Source: Sipunculus nudus | Taxonomy: Eukaryota; Annelida; Sipuncula; Golfingiida; Sipunculidae | Direction: 5' to 3' | Length of the DNA: 64,000 bases | NCBI GenBank assembly: GCA_026874595.1 | Contig: CM049313.1 | Span: forward strand, 46,384,159 to 46,448,158 | Shown: piece by piece, positions 26,901-34,687 of the stretch | Layout of the letters: the number at the start of each line of letters is the position of its first letter | How positions within the stretch are numbered: the first letter of the stretch is position 1 | Program-made: the position numbers and the translations under genes | Notes under the pieces: generated by a model | Databases searched by the model: none | Seen by the model: only the letters and a program-made list of their open reading frames with translations | What the model was told of the DNA's origin: nothing

Positions 26901-29900
26901 AGTGGTTTTGTTAACGGGGTTTTTAGTTTTGCCCTTTTTGCAGGAGCGTGCATTGCACTTAATTAAAAACACGCTTTATTTCGAACACGAACACATTTGA
27001 ACACTGACATATGTCAGTGTATTTCACTTCTTTAACCATCAGGTGCCAAGACTATTGTAAGAAACATGTAAAGAGTAATGGCAAATGGAATAGACGATCC
27101 TGTGTCATGTAGATCCTTAATGTTTGATGGGACACTGGGAAAATGAACAACATATTTTTATATACAAAATTTATTTTGTGTGTACAAAAAGAGTAGTTTT
27201 TATCGTTGTTTTGGTATTCGCCCCTCGGCATATTGTGATGTTGCTAGCTGATCATGCTATCTTTCAGAAGACTGTAGCGTTCTTGCCTGACACACAGTCA
27301 AGTGGGTCTTGTAATTCCTCCTTGCAGAGTCGCTTGAGTTGAGGCTTCTCCAACAATCGAGGATGTTAGAGTAATGTTAGTCATGTTGCTCATAATAAGA
27401 TTTCATAGCAAGTGATAACTGATATCTAAGCTGAAAACCACTTTGCTTAACTTTGATTCGTAGAAAAACTGTGAAACAAATAGCGTTTGGAGACTTTTAG
27501 AACCCCCTCTAAATGTCTTTTAAGTACGACAGAGAGCCAGAAGCTAGTATGGTCAGGTCTGTTTGTTGTTTGCACATAGCGAGCTGCTTCTAGTTAGTAA
27601 TCACAGTTGCTCGTGTTGAGCAGGTCTATAATTTACTCGTTTGTCAAACAGTGTGTCTGGGTGCAGTATAATAACATCATCAAACTTGATTACACTCGGT
27701 TATTAGGCCCTGAGTATTGTTTGCCCTGTGCAATCACAGTACTCACTAGCCTGTAGCATGTACGCATGCAATCACCTAAAGCTTGTTGGGATGGAATTTT
27801 TGTTGCTGTACAAAACTAAATTTTATTTAATTGTTTAAAAATTCTGATAATTTGATACAAATCATTGAATTCCCCATACATACTGATTTGCGCTAAAATT
27901 CAAACTGCCCTATTACTGTAAAATGAAAAAAGCGCGAAAATTCAGACGCGCCAAAATAACCACTTCCATAGTACACACCAAGGTTTTTAGTTTAGATTTC
28001 ATTACATAAAATGAAGGATTATCTTTGGGGAAGACAGTATCTGTCAAACTGACACTGCAAATTTACTTTTTCAAAATGAACTTCAGGATTAGAACTATTT
28101 CTTATTTTATTTATAGGCTGGAGAATGTTTTATTTCATCCATTTAATGATTTGTTTGGATCAGCCTTAGGTAAAAAATGTCTATAAGAATCTGTATACCA
28201 TAATCAATTCTGAAATCCCACTACCCCTGTCCACTTTTTTTCACAAAAATTTTTTAGAATGCATTAAAGCAAGCTTACCTTTATTTACCTCAGACATAAA
28301 TCAGACAAATGTGACAATTATCTGACAACATAATAATACTTCCCCTTGTGTGGATTCCATATGCTTAATCCAGAAAGAAATATGTTTAAACAGATGTGTG
28401 GTCTCGTGACATATCAGTGACGACCTAAGCTGACAATCTTAAACCACATTTGACAATTCATAGAGATGAGGTCACAATGGTATTTGTACTTAAACATTTG
28501 TTACATCACACATATGTCCCTCCTATATTACAAGGTGAACAGATAATGGTCAAATGAAATTACACTGGGTCATCATTTCTTCAGCTCTTTCTAGATAGGT
28601 TAACACTGTCCTGGCATTGCAAGGTGGACATTTTTATTTCATACTTATCTAAATCATCATAAATTGATACATTACCTTCTCTGATAAAAGCTAATTAATT
28701 TGTAGAAGCAAACATGTGAGGAGTGTGTTCAGAATCCAGTCCACATATTGAGACATGAAAAGACATGTTATCTCCTGTTTATTTCCTCATATTTATTTCA
28801 TCTGTACTCCACTAGATGTCTCTGTTTTCCGAACATGATTTGTCATTGAATGTCAAAAGTTGTCTCTTTCCACAAGCTCATTCATTCTCAAATGAGCTGT
28901 GGAAGACATGGTACCAAAAGGGCTGATTTAGGTTTATTTATGTCAAGCACCATCCCCCAAGTAAACAGGAAATTACTTTTATATTTACATTAATACATAC
29001 ATGACAACCCTACTAATTTAAGTTGGCCAACTGATTAAGATGCAACTACAATGCCTAAGAGCGATCCCTTCCATTTTTCTATCCTTGCTTCTGATGTCAG
29101 GGTTACAGCTAGACAAATCTTAGTGCTGACTAAATTTACAGATATTGGTGGACTATAACACTATACTATACCCACACTAGTGACGAGTCCACTTTTATTT
29201 AGTTCATAGAAATACTTAATCATGCACGAAATAATAATAACAAGTCTTTTATCAGTGGAAAAACATCCTAAGAGTAATATGGTATAGGTTTTCAAGCGAT
29301 ATTAATGTTTATTTTTTTACTATCAATTGTATCAAGGAGATTATAGACTTGAGTATCAAGTGAGAGTCTGGCCGTGTCGAATGTTGCTGATGGGGGTCAT
29401 AAAACTCGCTACTTAAAGGCACACAGAGATGCCGCTGATAAGCCCGGCGCTAATTGATACAACGCAAGAGACCCCACTTTGACATGGCTTCGGAATATCT
29501 TGTTAATTCCTGCCTGCGGTAAACAAGGGCAATAATATGAGAACAACACCGTCAGAGACAGAGCAGGCGATGGCTCACTGTTGTCCATCAAAATGAAAGT
29601 CATCCGGTCATAAGAGTCAAAATATTTAGTTATCAACGGAATACTATAATACATGGCTAATTACATATATATGTCAGAAGTGTGGGAACTGATGGATATT
29701 TTTATAATTCCGAAGTTATTCAGGGAAAAAGTTATTCATCTTAACATTTTACTACCCTCATTCATTTTCAACTAGTTACACCTAGTGATTGATTTGGTGT
29801 TTGTACGAAGTCACTGATCACATGATCATGACTCCTGGTGAAGTAGTATCCCACAGTGTACCATGTGATCACAAGTTTTAATCCAGGTTTAAATACCCCC

Positions 29901-30719
29901 ATTTTCCCCAATTCTTTAACATGTTCTGTGTGGCATACTGGTTATGCAATGGGACTTGTATGCTACCAGTCAGTGGTTCGAGACCCGATCCAGTATACTG
30001 TCTTTGCATGTCATGTCAATTGTACTAATAATTCATGTATTTCATCTCTTCCAGGTACATTGACGCAGCCGAATTCAGGATGTCACATGAACAAATATCA
30101 CGAGTCAAACAGGAGACAGTAAACAGTTGTTATATTTGTAATGAAAAACTCCCCAAAAAACTGTACCCCATTTTTCTTTATCGCCATCAACAATATCGCC
30201 CTCTTTACCTTCTTTGCTAACCAGGAGTGATTCAACATTTGCTCCTAATTTATTCCATATTTATATGCATACATACATGCATACACACACATACATACAT
30301 ATCTTTAATATATCACTGAAGCACCATATCAGTACTAATTAATCAAGCAGTTCAACTAATTGCCATTAGGGTGTCTGGCTCGTCCTCTTCTCGAGCTTGG
30401 GGAAACCACCACCCTGCAGAAGTCCCTTTATATAAAAATTACTATGCACAGCCTCAGTTGATCAAATCCTGGAACCAACTGGTGCTATGGGAGCCAACTG
30501 CGGGAGTACTGGGGAAAGGAGCGCCTCGGCTACTATTGCTTATTGGTGTTGTCAGTTGTATTACTTGTAACTGAATCAAGTGTATGATGGTTGTACTTGT
30601 AGTGCTATGGCCAGTATGGGGGTTCCGCCTACCGTAAAATGCAAGCCGTCAACCGCTCCTGTGGCAAACGTGTGATCACCATTGTTGACAGCTCCGCTAA
30701 GGACTTGGTGGCGATTCAT
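1..30719 (-). CDS. DMXL2: DMXL / rabconnectin-3A homologue, 5' part of gene (ten coding exons, continues off left edge)
   Basis: This is the N-terminal part of a DmX-like (rabconnectin-3 alpha) protein, a very large WD-repeat scaffold that promotes V-ATPase V1-V0 assembly and endolysosomal or vesicle acidification. Coding exons in transcript order are 30633-30719, 25453-25581, 20134-20202, 17688-17772, 16962-17097, 16289-16355, 10670-10709, 7153-7285, 4539-4700 and 1853-2013. All have GT/AG borders and compatible phases, giving 356 codons plus one base with no stop. Diagnostic stretches in order are HQVLSGAVNNGD near the start, ASGTSIVIVDGKFDRVQIIP, AFSPDGAYFASFAQNDRLVKIWY (a WD repeat spanning two exons), HPRAVTGFSWRRTSLYMPRG and GNVLITSCCDNVCRIWSET. 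These match the vertebrate DMXL1/2 N-terminus in the same order and spacing. DMXL proteins are about 3,000 residues, so most of the gene lies left of the window. Invertebrates usually have a single copy, so the choice of '2' is nominal. Confidence 0.93.
488..1528 (+). mobile_element. Tigger/pogo-like DNA transposon relic
   Basis: Imperfect terminal inverted repeats bound the block: CAGTAAAACCTGGCTGTGTC at 488 and, read inward from 1528, CATTAAAACCTCTTTGTGTC. Inside, on the plus strand at 1010-1192, a short frame encodes a peptide with FKFLSGIENFVADQERARIK then QRTITAFY. This resembles the extreme C-terminus of Tigger/pogo (CENP-B-like) transposases, where a poorly conserved helix, then L..IE.FV, then K/RQ.TIT.F precede the stop. 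The catalytic DDE domain is not recognisable, so the copy is dead. A TA precedes the left end and CA follows the right. Confidence 0.55.
1853..2013 (-). CDS. DMXL2: DMXL coding exon 10
   Basis: One hundred sixty-one bases, acceptor CTTGCAG, donor ACAG|GTATGT. It encodes a low-complexity linker and then PPVVHFHLAGNINLST, equivalent to the LCHFHIAASINPAT region that starts the next DMXL propeller segment. It is the last DMXL exon visible. The exon ends in phase 1, so the frame continues left of the window. Confidence 0.88.
2045..2615 (-). repeat. Minisatellite (about 55-60 bp units) upstream of DMXL exon 10 acceptor
   Basis: About ten diverged copies of a unit of the type AGCCCAGCACATCAGAGATA / ACATTTAGCCCAGCAAGACAG / CTAATATTTGG. 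The unit edge CCCTGCAAGACAGAG (2053-2067) closely resembles the exon 10 acceptor region CCCTGCAAGAAAGAG at 2012-2026, so on the transcript strand the array carries an extra TTGCAG acceptor-like motif. Confidence 0.75.
2811..3620. repeat. Diverged tandem repeat, about 150-bp units
   Basis: Five or six degenerate copies with the landmarks GGCCATATT, GGAGTCCTCATAGG, CCCCAATGATCCCTGTGAAT and GATAAAGAT. The open frames here are repeat shadows and not genes. Confidence 0.75.
3880..4540. repeat. Tandem repeat of about 115 bp ending at the DMXL exon 9 donor
   Basis: Five to six copies, each with TGGTACATTTTGACATG, then GTGAATGTGAGTTGTTGCAT, GTGTCTCCATGT and TTTAAATAAAATTCAGG. The last copy runs into the exon: GTATGTGTGTCTATGTACCT at 4521-4540 is the counterpart of GTATGTGTGTCCATGTGCCT at 3942 and includes the exon 9 splice donor. 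Confidence 0.75.
4539..4700 (-). CDS. DMXL2: DMXL coding exon 9
   Basis: One hundred sixty-two bases, acceptor TTTCAG, donor GAG|GTACAT. It encodes GVVGNVLITSCCDNVCRIWS and then a variable linker ending MLHATQP. The first half matches SVCNVLLTSCHDGVCRLWAE of DMXL2. The second half is the poorly conserved linker after this blade. Its donor lies at the last unit of a 115-bp tandem array. Confidence 0.95.
4741..5159. other. DMXL intron, no feature seen
   Basis: AT-rich, no recognisable repeat or exon. Confidence 0.5.
5164..5680 (+). mobile_element. Non-autonomous element, family A copy 1
   Basis: About 515 bp, closely similar to 63130-63645. It begins AACAAGAGCACCACAAACGT and ends in GATGGGCGTATCATA. 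ATAATACACCCGTCA near the left end (5185) and the complement of TGATGGGCGTATCAT near the right end form an imperfect inverted repeat. It is non-coding. Confidence 0.6.
5685..6970 (+). repeat. Dispersed repeat family B, expanded copy with internal tandem units
   Basis: Starts ACAAGTGACCCAGGGGTCAT and GAAGCTCAGCTAA, like 60390. It contains four units of about 330 bp with GGATATGGGTAACAGAGACC and TTTTCATGGACCTCCCTGGA at about 5810, 6140, 6460 and 6820. The copy at 60390-61036 has only two. A 23-base G run lies at 6773-6795. Non-coding. Confidence 0.75.
7153..7285 (-). CDS. DMXL2: DMXL coding exon 8
   Basis: One hundred thirty-three bases, acceptor TCCAG, donor AG|GTCAGC. It encodes AQHQLMRNDSMSPKKEELHF then SFIYVRHPRAVTGFSWRRTS and LYMP. 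HPRAVTGFSWR is nearly identical to the vertebrate DMXL signature and is the single strongest identifier for the gene. Confidence 0.96.
7286..7380. repeat. Short tandem repeat next to DMXL exon 8 acceptor
   Basis: Three copies of about 22 bp based on TACCATAAGCATGGTAAAAA, starting about 20 bases upstream (transcript sense) of the exon 8 acceptor. Each unit contains the near-palindrome ACCATAAGCATGGT. Confidence 0.6.
7400..7745 (+). repeat. Dispersed repeat family C, copy 1
   Basis: Non-coding block starting near TCTGGCTTCCTCTGTGTATA and containing TTTGTAAACACAGCAA and GATATAAACAAAAACAAGCAG. Related copies lie at 55965-56310 and, split by an insertion, at 60240-61235. Confidence 0.65.
7775..8040. 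repeat. Short tandem repeat, about 80-bp unit
   Basis: Three to four diverged copies of ACTTTTCAAAATGATGTGTG followed by CCATTTTGGAAT and ATAAATCTGATGAATTATTCAA. Confidence 0.65.
8131..10278. mobile_element. 2.15-kb TIR element with internal 290-bp tandem array
   Basis: Bounded by GTATCCCCAGACA at 8131-8143 and its perfect inverted copy TGTCTGGGGATAC at 10266-10278. The interior from about 8270 to 9640 is a tandem array of about 290-bp units, each made of two halves carrying GTGACCTTGACCTTTGACCT or GTGACCTTCACCTTTGACCT. No transposase frame is seen. The right end carries a GCGGCTGCGGCGGCGGCGG stretch just inside the TIR. Type is inferred from the TIR only. Confidence 0.65.
10279..10669. other. 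DMXL intron, no feature seen
   Basis: AT-rich, no recognised repeat or exon. Confidence 0.5.
10670..10709 (-). CDS. DMXL2: DMXL coding exon 7 (40-bp micro-exon)
   Basis: A 40-base exon encoding NDRLVKIWYENRT plus one base. Acceptor TTACAG, donor G|GTAAGT. It completes the WD repeat begun in exon 6 (FAQ-NDRLVKIWY, compare KDDCLLKVWY in vertebrates). It is too short to appear as an open reading frame and was found from the motif and splice phase. Confidence 0.88.
11105..12560. repeat. Repeat element with GGCGCCACC-type tandem units
   Basis: Three to four units of about 300-370 bp with landmarks ATCTCGGGAACCGTTTGACC, GGTGGCGCCACCT, CATCTGTTTGTCTGCCATGG and AAAATCACTCATATCTC. The palindrome GGTGGCGCCACC recurs. 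The left end (GGATACTATGTTTTCA followed by CGCCGCCGCCGCG, 11130-11163) is the reverse complement of the right-hand end module of the element at 8131-10278, so both belong to one superfamily with shared termini. Confidence 0.65.
12561..12817. other. AT-rich intron sequence
   Basis: Very AT-rich, no gene or repeat recognised. Confidence 0.5.
12818..13720 (-). pseudogene. Decayed DIRS-like retrotransposon reverse transcriptase
   Basis: This block is far richer in GC than its surroundings. Read on the minus strand it shows reverse-transcriptase motifs in the right order: KLDLLDT with CHVPF, then FRGLPFGFNVSPGF (about 13255-13300), then YLDDWFIHAADRSFLLA with the catalytic YLDD at 13174-13185, then QVLGVTLDFASGTVSLPSAF and SLHGPLNWAADSF (12850-13040). 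The combination of PYLDDW and LDF.SGTVSLP..LNW is characteristic of the DIRS / tyrosine-recombinase retrotransposon branch. It is interrupted by a stop at 13243-13245 and by at least one frameshift between the YLDD motif and 13081. No tyrosine recombinase or split repeats were found. Confidence 0.7.
13721..14639. other. DMXL intron, no clear feature
   Basis: The first 180 bases keep the GC-rich character of the retrotransposon relic and may be its 5' part. The rest is AT-rich unique sequence. Confidence 0.4.
14640..16047 (-). repeat. Dispersed repeat family D (terminal motif TTAGCTCAGCTGAC on minus strand)
   Basis: Contains an internal duplication with a period of about 690 bp: TTATGTTTGGGCCCATAA at 14970 and 15651, TTTCTGGCATGT at 15019 and 15700. 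It ends in AGTCAGCTGAGCTAA at 16033-16047. The inverted counterpart with the same start is at 40721. Non-coding. Confidence 0.7.
16289..16355 (-). CDS. DMXL2: DMXL coding exon 6
   Basis: Sixty-seven bases, TTGCAG acceptor, CAG|GTAATG donor, encoding PACVVTKLAFSPDGAYFASF then AQ. FSPDGAYFA is a canonical WD-repeat strand and parallels WSPDGEYFATAG in DMXL2. Confidence 0.92.
16356..16961. other. DMXL intron 5, no feature seen
   Basis: AT-rich, no repeat or exon recognised. Confidence 0.5.
16962..17097 (-). CDS. DMXL2: DMXL coding exon 5
   Basis: One hundred thirty-six bases, acceptor TTTGACAG|GGAGCAGG, donor AAG|GTTTGT. It encodes GSRLLTGGQVLQLWQVGTGP, then an acidic linker with DDFYLDQAD and PPEWTCVWHAR, as in the DMXL loop between propeller blades. 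The first 38 bases of the exon and its acceptor are themselves the terminal unit of a 54-bp minisatellite at 17060-17300. Confidence 0.92.
17060..17300 (-). repeat. 54-bp minisatellite spanning the DMXL exon 5 acceptor
   Basis: Five units of about 54 bp. Four intronic units contain CAAATATATCAAACAGCTGT (at about 17103, 17156, 17210 and 17265), and the fifth is the real intron-exon border plus the first 38 bases of exon 5. On the transcript strand, units read TATTTGACAG then GAGCAG and a coding-like SRLLTG. One intronic copy keeps the acceptor AG exactly, one has lost it and another has a substituted AG. Confidence 0.88.
17301..17687. other. DMXL intron 4, no feature seen
   Basis: AT-rich, nothing recognised. 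Confidence 0.5.
17688..17772 (-). CDS. DMXL2: DMXL coding exon 4
   Basis: Eighty-five bases encoding KCSFGYTWKNAGTITAESPV then SVLSWNHD, leaving one base (phase 1) at the donor ATG|GTAGGT. The SVLSWNHDGSRLL junction with exon 5 is the equivalent of NLAWDPQDNRLL in vertebrate DMXL. Confidence 0.9.
17773..18115. other. DMXL intron 3 start, no feature seen
   Basis: AT-rich, nothing recognised. Confidence 0.45.
18116..20062 (-). repeat. Dispersed repeat family E, minus-oriented copy
   Basis: Runs from GGCCTACAGGCCTAATGTGA (18101-18120) to ATTAGCTCATAGGTTCGCT (20043-20061). Inside are tandem subunits with CTGCACTGAGTGAACTCTTGA and GGCAGTCTGCCAAAGCTATA (18560-18960), then units with GTGATATTTAA and AGTTCTTAG (19080-19850). 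The same material appears in the opposite orientation at 41187-42260, 44446-44975 and 46883-48860. Confidence 0.75.
20134..20202 (-). CDS. DMXL2: DMXL coding exon 3
   Basis: Twenty-three codons (VAAACGNTVQVFEPVPPRPE, then EEQ), phase 0 on both sides. Acceptor CACTAG, donor CAG|GTTGGT. It matches the IAASYGNAVCIFEP segment of the first DMXL beta-propeller. Exons 2 and 3 are split by a 5.2-kb intron that holds a very AT-rich inverted-repeat element. Confidence 0.9.
20203..20836. other. DMXL intron 2 start, no feature seen
   Basis: A 60% AT stretch with no recognised feature. Confidence 0.45.
21597..21634. repeat. CA/TA microsatellite
   Basis: About 14 CA repeats followed by TA repeats. Confidence 0.9.
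21734..21810. repeat. TA-rich microsatellite
   Basis: Alternating TA interrupted by AAATATAAATA. Open frames here are artefacts. Confidence 0.9.
23932..23958. repeat. TA microsatellite
   Basis: Run of about 12 TA dinucleotides. Confidence 0.85.
24408..25452. other. DMXL intron 2 end, no feature seen
   Basis: AT-rich sequence with no recognised exon or repeat. Confidence 0.45.
25453..25581 (-). CDS. DMXL2: DMXL coding exon 2
   Basis: Forty-three codons, phase 0 to phase 0, TTTTTAG acceptor and AAG|GTAAGG donor. It encodes AYASGTSIVIVDGKFDRVQI followed by IPFGSNQGGQLVLCVDCSHFTGK, the counterpart of AYGSGCDIVILASDFECVQI in vertebrate DMXL2. Confidence 0.93.
25582..29930. other. DMXL intron 1, no gene recognised
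   Basis: Largely unique AT-rich sequence. Short frames at 26178-26495 and 27124-27342 show no family features and no splice context. This is the least repeat-dense part of the window and could hold intronic regulatory DNA, but I see no specific site. Confidence 0.5.
29931..30005 (+). repeat. tRNA-like head of a SINE
   Basis: Contains a B-box GGTTCGAGACC at 29975-29985 and an A-box-like CTGGTTATGCAATGGG about 40 bases upstream, the arrangement of a tRNA-derived SINE promoter. A full cloverleaf cannot be drawn. It lies inside DMXL intron 1. Confidence 0.5.
30268..30302. repeat. CATA microsatellite
   Basis: ATACATACATGCATACACAC followed by ATACATACATA. Confidence 0.8.
30633..30719 (-). CDS. 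DMXL2: DMXL coding exon 1 (start codon)
   Basis: Twenty-nine codons starting MNRHQVLSGAVNNGD and ending LHFT at an ACG|GTAGGC donor. It corresponds to the MHLHQVLTGAVNPGD start of vertebrate DMXL proteins. The ATG at 30719 is preceded by an A-run (AAAAAA) and is the only Met that makes the N-terminus match the family. The exon ends in phase 0 and joins in frame to AYASGTS in exon 2. It is separated from exon 2 by a 5.05-kb intron, which makes it easy to miss. Confidence 0.9.
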
Positions 30720-31269
30720 TTTTTTACTTTTATCAGTATTTCAGACGGTCAAAACAGGAAGTTCCTTTCGTTTTACATTATGTTAATCTTTACCAAGTCG
30801 TCTGTCATCCGCCCCTGCAACGATCGATTGTCCTAGGTTTCACTTTCCCCAATTCAGGTGACATTTATTGCTGGTTTTCAATCCGTTATATTCCGTAACT
30901 GTAGCAATGAGTTTGAAACCAGCGTTTGATTTGGGTAGGAGAGCAGAATATTTGCTTGCTGGGGGTCCAGTCAAGGTCAAGATCATAAAATGATTTTGAA
31001 AAAGAAATTAGAAAAAAGAACAAGTTTGATATTGATTGTTCATTCACAAATCATAATCATTTAGCGGATTTTTACTCTACAACATTTTTGGTCATCCCTT
31101 AATTTTAGAGTAAGCCTGACAAGATAATTTCGCATATTCTCTATGGTAATTGGTCTCGTACGGATTAAAATCCGGATGTTGGGAATCGGATGTTGGATGC
31201 CAGGTCAGATGCCTAGCTGGACGTGTATCTCGAATGCCATAATATCAGACCTAGAGTCAATTAAAAATT

Positions 31270-31435
31270 TTCAGTTCCAATTCAAGAATTTTTTTTATAA
31301 AACTTCAATTCCTATTCAATATGCTGGAGAAAAATATCATTTCCAATTCAATTCATATAATTTTTATTCAATTCATATATTTTTTATTCAATTCAAATGC
31401 TATTCGCAAATCAAAATGTTGCAATCATTTGAATA
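31270..31435. repeat. Low-complexity CAATTCAATTCA-rich tract
   Basis: Repeated ATTCAATTC and TTTTTATTCAATTCATAT. A second short patch with TTCATATCAATTCAATG occurs at 32580-32665. Confidence 0.7.
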
Positions 31436-31904
31436 AATTTCATTGGTGTGTACCGAGTGTTATCAGAGGCGTTCTTTAACATATGTACAAGAACAAAACA
31501 TTCAGTTTTGTCCAGAATTGTTTGAATTTTCTCCAAAGCTGACTGAAATATCACTAATTATAAGTGTTACCATTTCATGTGGTAATTATAAAGCATATAA
31601 AGGCATATAAAGCAGCCAGATAGGTTTTACTTATTTTTTTAAGGGGGCAAAATTATTCCTTAAGATCAGATAACCTGCCTAAATTTTGATTACGGTTCAA
31701 ATGAGTGGCAACTATTACTTTGTACAGATAATATATATAAATGCAAATATTCTTTATTTTTGCATTTATATATATATTCTTTTATATATATTTATTTTTA
31801 CGGGGTGACAGAAAAGCGAACCGAACTGTCTCGCTAGTGAAGCTCGCTTTGCTGGATAATTAGTCTTGTTCTGATAGCAGAACGCTCTTAAGAGGGGGTG
31901 TGTT

Positions 31905-31978
31905 ACGGGATGACATAAGCGGACCGGTTCGCCGGACTTAAGCGCCACCGACCTGGGTTCGACTCCCGGATCGGCTAA
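31905..31978 (+). repeat. tRNA-like fragment with B-box
   Basis: GGTTCGACTCC at 31956-31966 is a perfect polymerase III B-box inside a plausible T-arm (CTGGG TTCGACT CCCGG). The upstream A-box and D-arm are not convincing and a C run follows directly. It is probably a tRNA-derived SINE or a truncated tRNA pseudogene. Confidence 0.45.
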
Positions 31979-32739
31979 GGATTCCCCCCCCCCCCCCCCT
32001 CATCAATTTGCCTTCGTAACAATATATATAGTTAATCAGAACCACTGGTTACTACATAGATAACAGCTGGTGCAAAAACAACAGACCTGCGGAGCAGCTC
32101 CAGGGGCATTGGATGCTACACTAACAATATAGGTATATCCTAGAAAGTCTCTTGACCAAAACAAGTCGATTCAGCGATACATTTCTATTATCTGACCACA
32201 TGCTTTATGGCACAGCAGGAAATGGGAAGTAATAGTAAGTAATACATATTATTCTTATTTTATTATCATTATTATATTACAGCTCAATATTATATCTATC
32301 ATATTATTATTGCTTTGAGAAGCGGTAGATTTCTATTACTATTATCATATTATTATATTTGTATTATCCCACCTCTTGCGTGCTGAGACTGCTGATAAAA
32401 GCAGTTCATGAACAATGATTAGGTCTTTCAAGTTGTTATCATGCTCCATTTCACATTGTATTTCCCGTGAAAGGCATTTGTGTTTGATTTTAACCAAATA
32501 CTGCATGGTTGATCTTCCATCTGACATTGAGCAAATTCCAGTGAGCGACACTTAGGAAATATGAGATCTGGAACTTTTGTTCATCAATTCATATCAATTC
32601 AATGAAGACTGTAAACTTTATTTCCAATTCAAATCGAATTCATTTCATGTTAACTTTTTTTCAATTCAGAATTGACCCCAGGTCTGCATAATACATACCA
32701 GAGAAACAATGTACTGAAACTTACATACATACCCGTTTC

Positions 32740-33050
32740 ACCGTTCAGGCAATAACTAGGGTTTTTACGCCACAGTTTTGCCTCTTCGGGTAACCCTCTC
32801 TAGGCACTGAGGTCGCCAGAACTGACACGCCAGCTAGCCAGGTCCGGTCCGCCCTCGCCTACAGTGTATACCACCGGGGAATCCCCCAAGTGTCCTGGGA
32901 GCCTGAGCCTCGCAACCTGCCAGTAATGTCCGAGCGCACCGGACTACCCCTGTACTTCCGCAAGTCCTGTCCTGAGCCTTGTCCCTGTCGGCCAGGTACA
33001 ATTTTCGTTCGATCGGAGCCTTCTCGGGAGCCTTCTCTGGTGCTTGTGCT
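32740..33050. other. GC-rich island, possible promoter region
   Basis: Distinctly GC- and CpG-richer than the AT-rich DNA on both sides. Overlapping frames on both strands (plus 32890-33123, minus 32834-33154) look compositional. It could be a CpG-type promoter or 5' non-coding exon of DMXL, 2 kb upstream of its start codon, or an old repeat. Confidence 0.35.
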
Positions 33051-33839
33051 TGTACTGAAACTTTTGTGTGTACATTCAGTGTTAAGACGTATTGATGTGT
33101 ATAAATATTTACAGGGACATTAAATTTAATATCATGCGAGCGGCTCACCGTCAATTAAATACAACAAAATACAATATTGTATTATATTTTTTCATTATTC
33201 TTTGATATAGATATCTGCAAGATACTCTGGGGCCTAAGAAAAATATATTAAAATATACCTAGTAATTTGACTTACGTTTGAGATTTTTAATAATTGTTAC
33301 TTTTATATACAGCTTACATATAGCATCGATGCAATTTAAATAGGTCCCTTTCCATATAATTTCTTGATGATATATATTTCACAGATGCAGTTAACTGAAA
33401 TATTTGACTTTATTGTTTATTGACTCATTTTTGTGATATTGTTTTATATATATTTCTTAAAATATAATAACAGATAAAAATGACAGAATCGTTGTAGCAT
33501 ACATTAAAACAATGAATAATACCATTTAATGGTACCTCGATTTCGCAAGGCTTAAATAGTTTTATATTTTTATAATAACCTTAAAGTATAGAAAAATGTT
33601 AATTTTATTATTCATATAATTTTATAATAGCCTTAAAGTATATAGAACATGTAAATTTAATTTATTTAAATTATTTAAACTGATTTATCTTAGATATGTA
33701 TTGTATACAAAAATAAAATTAATTATAAATTATTTGAAAATATCTCTGTTAAAGCGGCCTTGCGTAGTTGTAATTTCACTTTTATTGTAAATGTTAAATA
33801 GAAAGTGTCATTAGATAATTCAATTTAACACAAAAATCT

Positions 33840-33922
33840 TTTGCGAGTCTCGGCTCGGCATCAGACCAGGCATCCAACATCCGACATCAAGGTTTTAGTC
33901 CGTCTCAGTTGGTCCAGGCAAC
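33840..33922 (+). promoter_or_regulatory. Probable MRPS30 core promoter and 5' UTR
   Basis: Composition switches abruptly from AT-rich to GC-balanced about 80 bases before the start codon (TTTTGCGAGTCTCGGCTCGG...). No TATA box is placed, which fits a housekeeping ribosomal-protein gene. The exact start site is not visible. Confidence 0.4.
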
Positions 33923-34687
33923 ATGGCTGCGCCCTTGGTGGCAAGACGCTTTGCTGTAGGCAACATGAAACTTGTACGGAGTCTCTTGCGCAGGGCAAAA
34001 CCTGCCATTAGCCTCCGTTACCGAAGTACCGCTCTCTTACAAGATGAATTTGTTGATGTGGCAGAATATCCACCAGTAAAGCCAATGTACCCCCCTGGAC
34101 AGTGGGGTCAAATGAAGCCGGAGAAAGCATGGCAGTGGTATGAAGAGGCTGAGGAGATACTCCAGATCAAAGACCCCCGGTGGCGGCTTGAAAAATACCC
34201 TGGACAAGAGCAGATCTACATGTGGAAGATCAATCACAAAGATGTAAAACCTCGCTCACTTCCACACAAACAAGCAGTGACTAAATCTCATATAGTGGAA
34301 GCACTGCCAGAACATTATTCTCGAGTTGACGTCACATCATTTATTCCCAAATTTTCAACAATGGTAGCTGATGTTATAGCCCAGGAAAATGAACGATTAG
34401 AATACCTAACTTCACATGGTCTTAGTAATCAAAGAAAAGGCAGATCTCGAGAAAAGGGGACTCAAATGATGATACGTCAGATCCTGGCAACGATTCAGTC
34501 AAGTCTGACCCAGGAACTGAACTATTTGTCCAAGGCACAGTTTGACGAAAATGTAGATGTTATTTCATTTTGGTACAGATGTGGTTATGAAGATTACAAG
34601 ATCAAGGGAAAAAGAAAAGACAATCTTGTTTTCCAGTCTCTGGGGAAAGCTAGTTTCCAAGTCAGAACAGATTTGCCACTCCCAGAG
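33923..34687 (+). CDS. MRPS30: MRPS30 exon 1
   Basis: Two hundred fifty-five codons, ending LPLPE at the GAG|GTAATT donor in phase 0. It holds the targeting peptide and about half of the protein. The open frame runs 16 codons further to a stop at 34735, but that tail lacks similarity and the downstream exons require the donor at 34688. Confidence 0.93.

Larger units (their letters stand above)
30720..33922. other. Head-to-head intergenic region between DMXL and MRPS30
   Basis: Holds both promoters, but no TATA box or initiator can be assigned. It contains an ATTCAATTC-rich low-complexity tract (31270-31430), a tRNA-like fragment near 31910-31980, a 16-base C run (31984-31999) and a GC-rich, CpG-containing island at about 32740-33050. 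The last 870 bases before MRPS30 are extremely AT-rich until about 33840. Confidence 0.55.

Noticed and set aside
27124..27342. 72-residue plus-strand hydrophobic frame
   Set aside because: Looks like a chance frame. No upstream promoter or similarity.
31905..31978. Functional tRNA gene
   Set aside because: The B-box is perfect, but the acceptor stem pairs poorly and there is no complete D-arm, so it is kept only as a tRNA-like fragment.
32834..33154. Overlapping frames on both strands in the GC-rich island
   Set aside because: Proline/arginine-rich composition typical of GC-rich DNA, with no family features and no splice partner.
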